64,000 bases of DNA from Mesodorylaimus sp. YZB2_4 (taxonomy: Eukaryota; Nematoda; Enoplea; Dorylaimida; Dorylaimidae). The stretch is taken from assembly GCA_030248295.1 (NCBI GenBank), contig JASANH010000873.1, positions 1,116,001-1,180,000 of the forward strand, read 5' to 3'. Below the pieces are notes generated by a model. The model had not been told where the DNA came from. It did no database searches and saw only the letters and a program-made list of their open reading frames with translations. Both the position numbers and the translations under genes were made by a program. Below are positions 61,801 through 64,000 of this stretch, piece after piece (position 1 is the first letter of the stretch; each line of letters begins with the position of its first letter).

Positions 61801-64000
61801 TCGCATTCGTTTTGTTGGGATTGTTCATCGGATGGTGAGACTGCTTGAAATTGGTTATGTCCGTTTCATAAATCTGTTCGAGTTCAGGCCACGAACCAAC
61901 AAGCTGCGAAAAATGGAAAGAGTGGCACCAGAAGATCGCGGAGGTCCGTCCAGAGGAGTGTAAGTAAGACAAGGCTCGACGACGATGCTGGTCCTAACTT
62001 TGGTATTACTTTTTAGTGAAAGATACAACTTCAACGAACGAAACTGCTGCCAACTGTTTGTGGCTTGTCACTCACTCGAAACCGTGTCCAAAATGTAAAT
62101 CGCCGATTCAGAAGAACGAAGGATGTAATCACATGAAATGTTCGAAGGTGAGTTTAGACTGAGTGAGGACTGAAGTTGAATCAGCATATTCCTCTGGTTC
62201 TAGTGTAAGCACGATTTCTGTTGGGTGTGCTTGGGTCCGTGGAAGAAGCACAGTACGGATACTGGTGGCTATTTCCGGTGTAATCGATACGAAGATACGA
62301 GGAAGGTAGAAGAAAAAACGGAGCAAGCTATAGCAGAGGTAAGGAGTTTCTCATGTTTATGTGGCTTATGATCCGCGGACCTCTAGCGTTCGACTGGGGT
62401 GATTTTTTCGGGGACGGGGGCGGGGCTAAGTCTTCCCCCGTTCGGGGCTGGGGACGGGGATGGCCTTCGGGGTTTTTCGGGCTGGAGATAACGCGACGGG
62501 AATCAGAAAAAGCTTTCTGAGTGTCAAAGTCTGCTCATATGTTAATTTCTTGACACGTTCTAAAACTCCATGAACTTTACTCTGCATTTTTTACCAGAAG
62601 CATTCACATACACCGTAAAGCTATTGCTGTTTAGCATAGACAAGAATCAGTGAGGAGCCTGGCCAAGCTATTGCATGTCGATATTATCTTGCGCCTTAGA
62701 ATTATCAATTGCGTCGAGGTTTAAAAATTTTGCATCCTGAAAATTTCGAAATAGGACAACGCTTCGGACATTTTTCTATTCAGATAAAAGTACTGCATCG
62801 GCAGCTAGCTAGCTGGCCCCAACTAGCAGTACTGACCTGATCCCACTGGCCAAAATGTGCGCATTGCGCAGTGCCTCGTCACACTACGCAGGCAGCACAG
62901 TATGTTTTATAAGTAATTAGCTCACAACATCGCGCAAAATGCTGACAAGTATGTTAAGTGGGTCTTTTCGATTGCCGAAGGCGGGAAAGTTTTCGGGGAT
63001 GAATCCCCGCGACATTTTTTGGGGGACGGGGATGATCATCTCCGCGGGGACGGGGATCGGGGTCGGGGCCCCGGTCGAACACTAGGGCCTACATAGTATG
63101 TACGTTGTATGGAATGTGCTTGTTTTAGGCCAAGGAACAATCGAAAAAAGCGCAAGAACTAAACCGATTTGTTCATTATTATTCAAGATTTAAGAACCAT
63201 CTGAATAGCTATGAAGTGAGTTCTTGGTTGACCCTAGGACGGGGATAACTTGACTCGACGCACTGGTTTTAGTTAGAAAAACCGCTGTTGGAAAATATCA
63301 CGGCTAAGATTAACAGTCTGGCGAAAGCTGCGCCAAAAGAGAATGGTGAGTGTTAATGAGTGCTTGCTTATAACCAAATGCAAATTGTAACTCCTTGAGC
63401 GTGTGTCGTGGTGTTTGGGTGATTGCTAATTGATTTATTTCTAGATTCGAACGTGGACATGTCGTTTATTCGGGATGCTATTGAAGAATTATTGCGGTCG
63501 CGAAAAGTCTTGAGTTCATCGTACGCTTATGGTTACTTTTTGAAAGATTGGTAAGTCCAGTTTCGTTGAACTTTAGATGGAACTGAACTGGACTTGTGCC
63601 TACTTGTAGTGGCTACAATAAAACAATATTCGAGTACCTGCAGGTCAGTGTTTGGTCCCTAATTGTACTTGGCTCCTATTTAGGTCTGCTATCTCTTTAG
63701 AATGAGCTGGAGGTTAGTGTCGAAACTTTGTCTGGACTCGTCGGGCGTCATTATTTGAGAGGATCTAGGCGGCGAATCACCACAACAACGCAGCTTGTGG
63801 CAAGTAGACGTCATCGATTCCTGGTTTGTATTAGTCGAGGTCTCCTTCCGCCTGAGACTCCGCCAAATGCTCGAAAAGGACGTCGGCGCCATTTGCCAGC
63901 GATTTTGGGGTTGGATAAGGACGATGTAAGTTATGGTGGTGAAATTAGACGTTACGGTGTCTACCGATGTAATTGGCTTGCAGGATGATTGGGTCAAGAC
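58834..64000 (+). CDS. ANKIB1: RBR E3 ubiquitin ligase ANKIB1 (3' end missing)
   Basis: Ankyrin-repeat plus RING-IBR-RING ligase of the Ariadne class. The N-terminus shows [23 protein letters not shown] (ankyrin), [19 protein letters not shown] and [20 protein letters not shown]. Then a conserved bridge ([49 protein letters not shown]). RING1 is [27 protein letters not shown] spans [20 protein letters not shown] to SFCWDC; RING2 is [19 protein letters not shown] with the catalytic cysteine in GCNHMKC, then [14 protein letters not shown]. The Ariadne-like helical region follows ([35 protein letters not shown]). About 16 short exons; the large intron 62341-63127 carries an inverted-repeat element. 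The chosen ATG at 58834 is uncertain. The frame runs off the window after LGLDKDD. Confidence 0.93.
62383..63085. mobile_element. Non-autonomous terminal-inverted-repeat element, copy 3 (in ANKIB1 intron)
   Basis: Left end CTAGCGTTCGACTGGGG, right end CCCCGGTCGAACACTAG, inverted with two differences. About 703 bp, nearly the same length as copy 1. G-rich subterminal repeats (cggggacgggg) lie inside both ends. No transposase. It accounts for almost the entire unusual length of this intron. Confidence 0.7.

Overview
The window is a eukaryotic, clearly metazoan nuclear contig. Genes are split by many short spliceosomal introns, often 50-60 bp, with GT-AG borders and pyrimidine-rich acceptors. 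Conserved animal genes sit on both strands with no operon structure. Because the exons are short, most genes had to be assembled by reading splice junctions; exon joins quoted below keep frame unless I say otherwise. The species cannot be named. Compact introns, Rhodopsin-like chemoreceptor-type GPCR copies in several states of decay, a secreted histidine acid phosphatase and frequent TACTGTA motifs suggest a small ecdysozoan such as a nematode; this is inference only.

Left part (1-16 kb): the 5' end of a glutamine-rich, probably nuclear protein (minus strand, running off the window), then GOLPH3 (Golgi PI4P reader), SARA/ZFYVE9 (FYVE adaptor of TGF-beta signalling), mitochondrial ribosomal protein L45 (minus) and a single-exon secreted or membrane-anchored protein of unknown function (minus). 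A decayed tRNA-like sequence lies upstream of GOLPH3. A 28-bp near-perfect hairpin lies just upstream of SARA.

Middle part (16-36 kb): gene-poor. It holds three related GPCR copies (one nearly intact with one frameshift, two decayed), a small storkhead-type winged-helix gene, a complete eight-exon histidine acid phosphatase, and some unrecognised membrane proteins. The stretch from 15.9 to 22.9 kb shows no gene I can support.

Right part (36-64 kb): sestrin (plus), PMS2 mismatch-repair endonuclease (minus), a repeat-rich gap with two related terminal-inverted-repeat elements and a tRNA-derived SINE, UBXN1 (minus), type I PIP5-kinase (plus), phosphoserine aminotransferase PSAT1 (minus) and the RBR ubiquitin ligase ANKIB1 (plus, truncated by the window end). 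A third inverted-repeat element sits in an ANKIB1 intron.

The genes do not form a pathway. Two loose functional themes are phosphoinositide biology (GOLPH3, SARA and PIP5K make or read phosphoinositides) and ubiquitin biology (UBXN1, ANKIB1). No previously undescribed multi-gene system is evident. The most unusual items are the inverted-repeat element family, the long hairpin at 6.0 kb, the tRNA-like sequence with an enlarged variable region, and two GC-AG introns.
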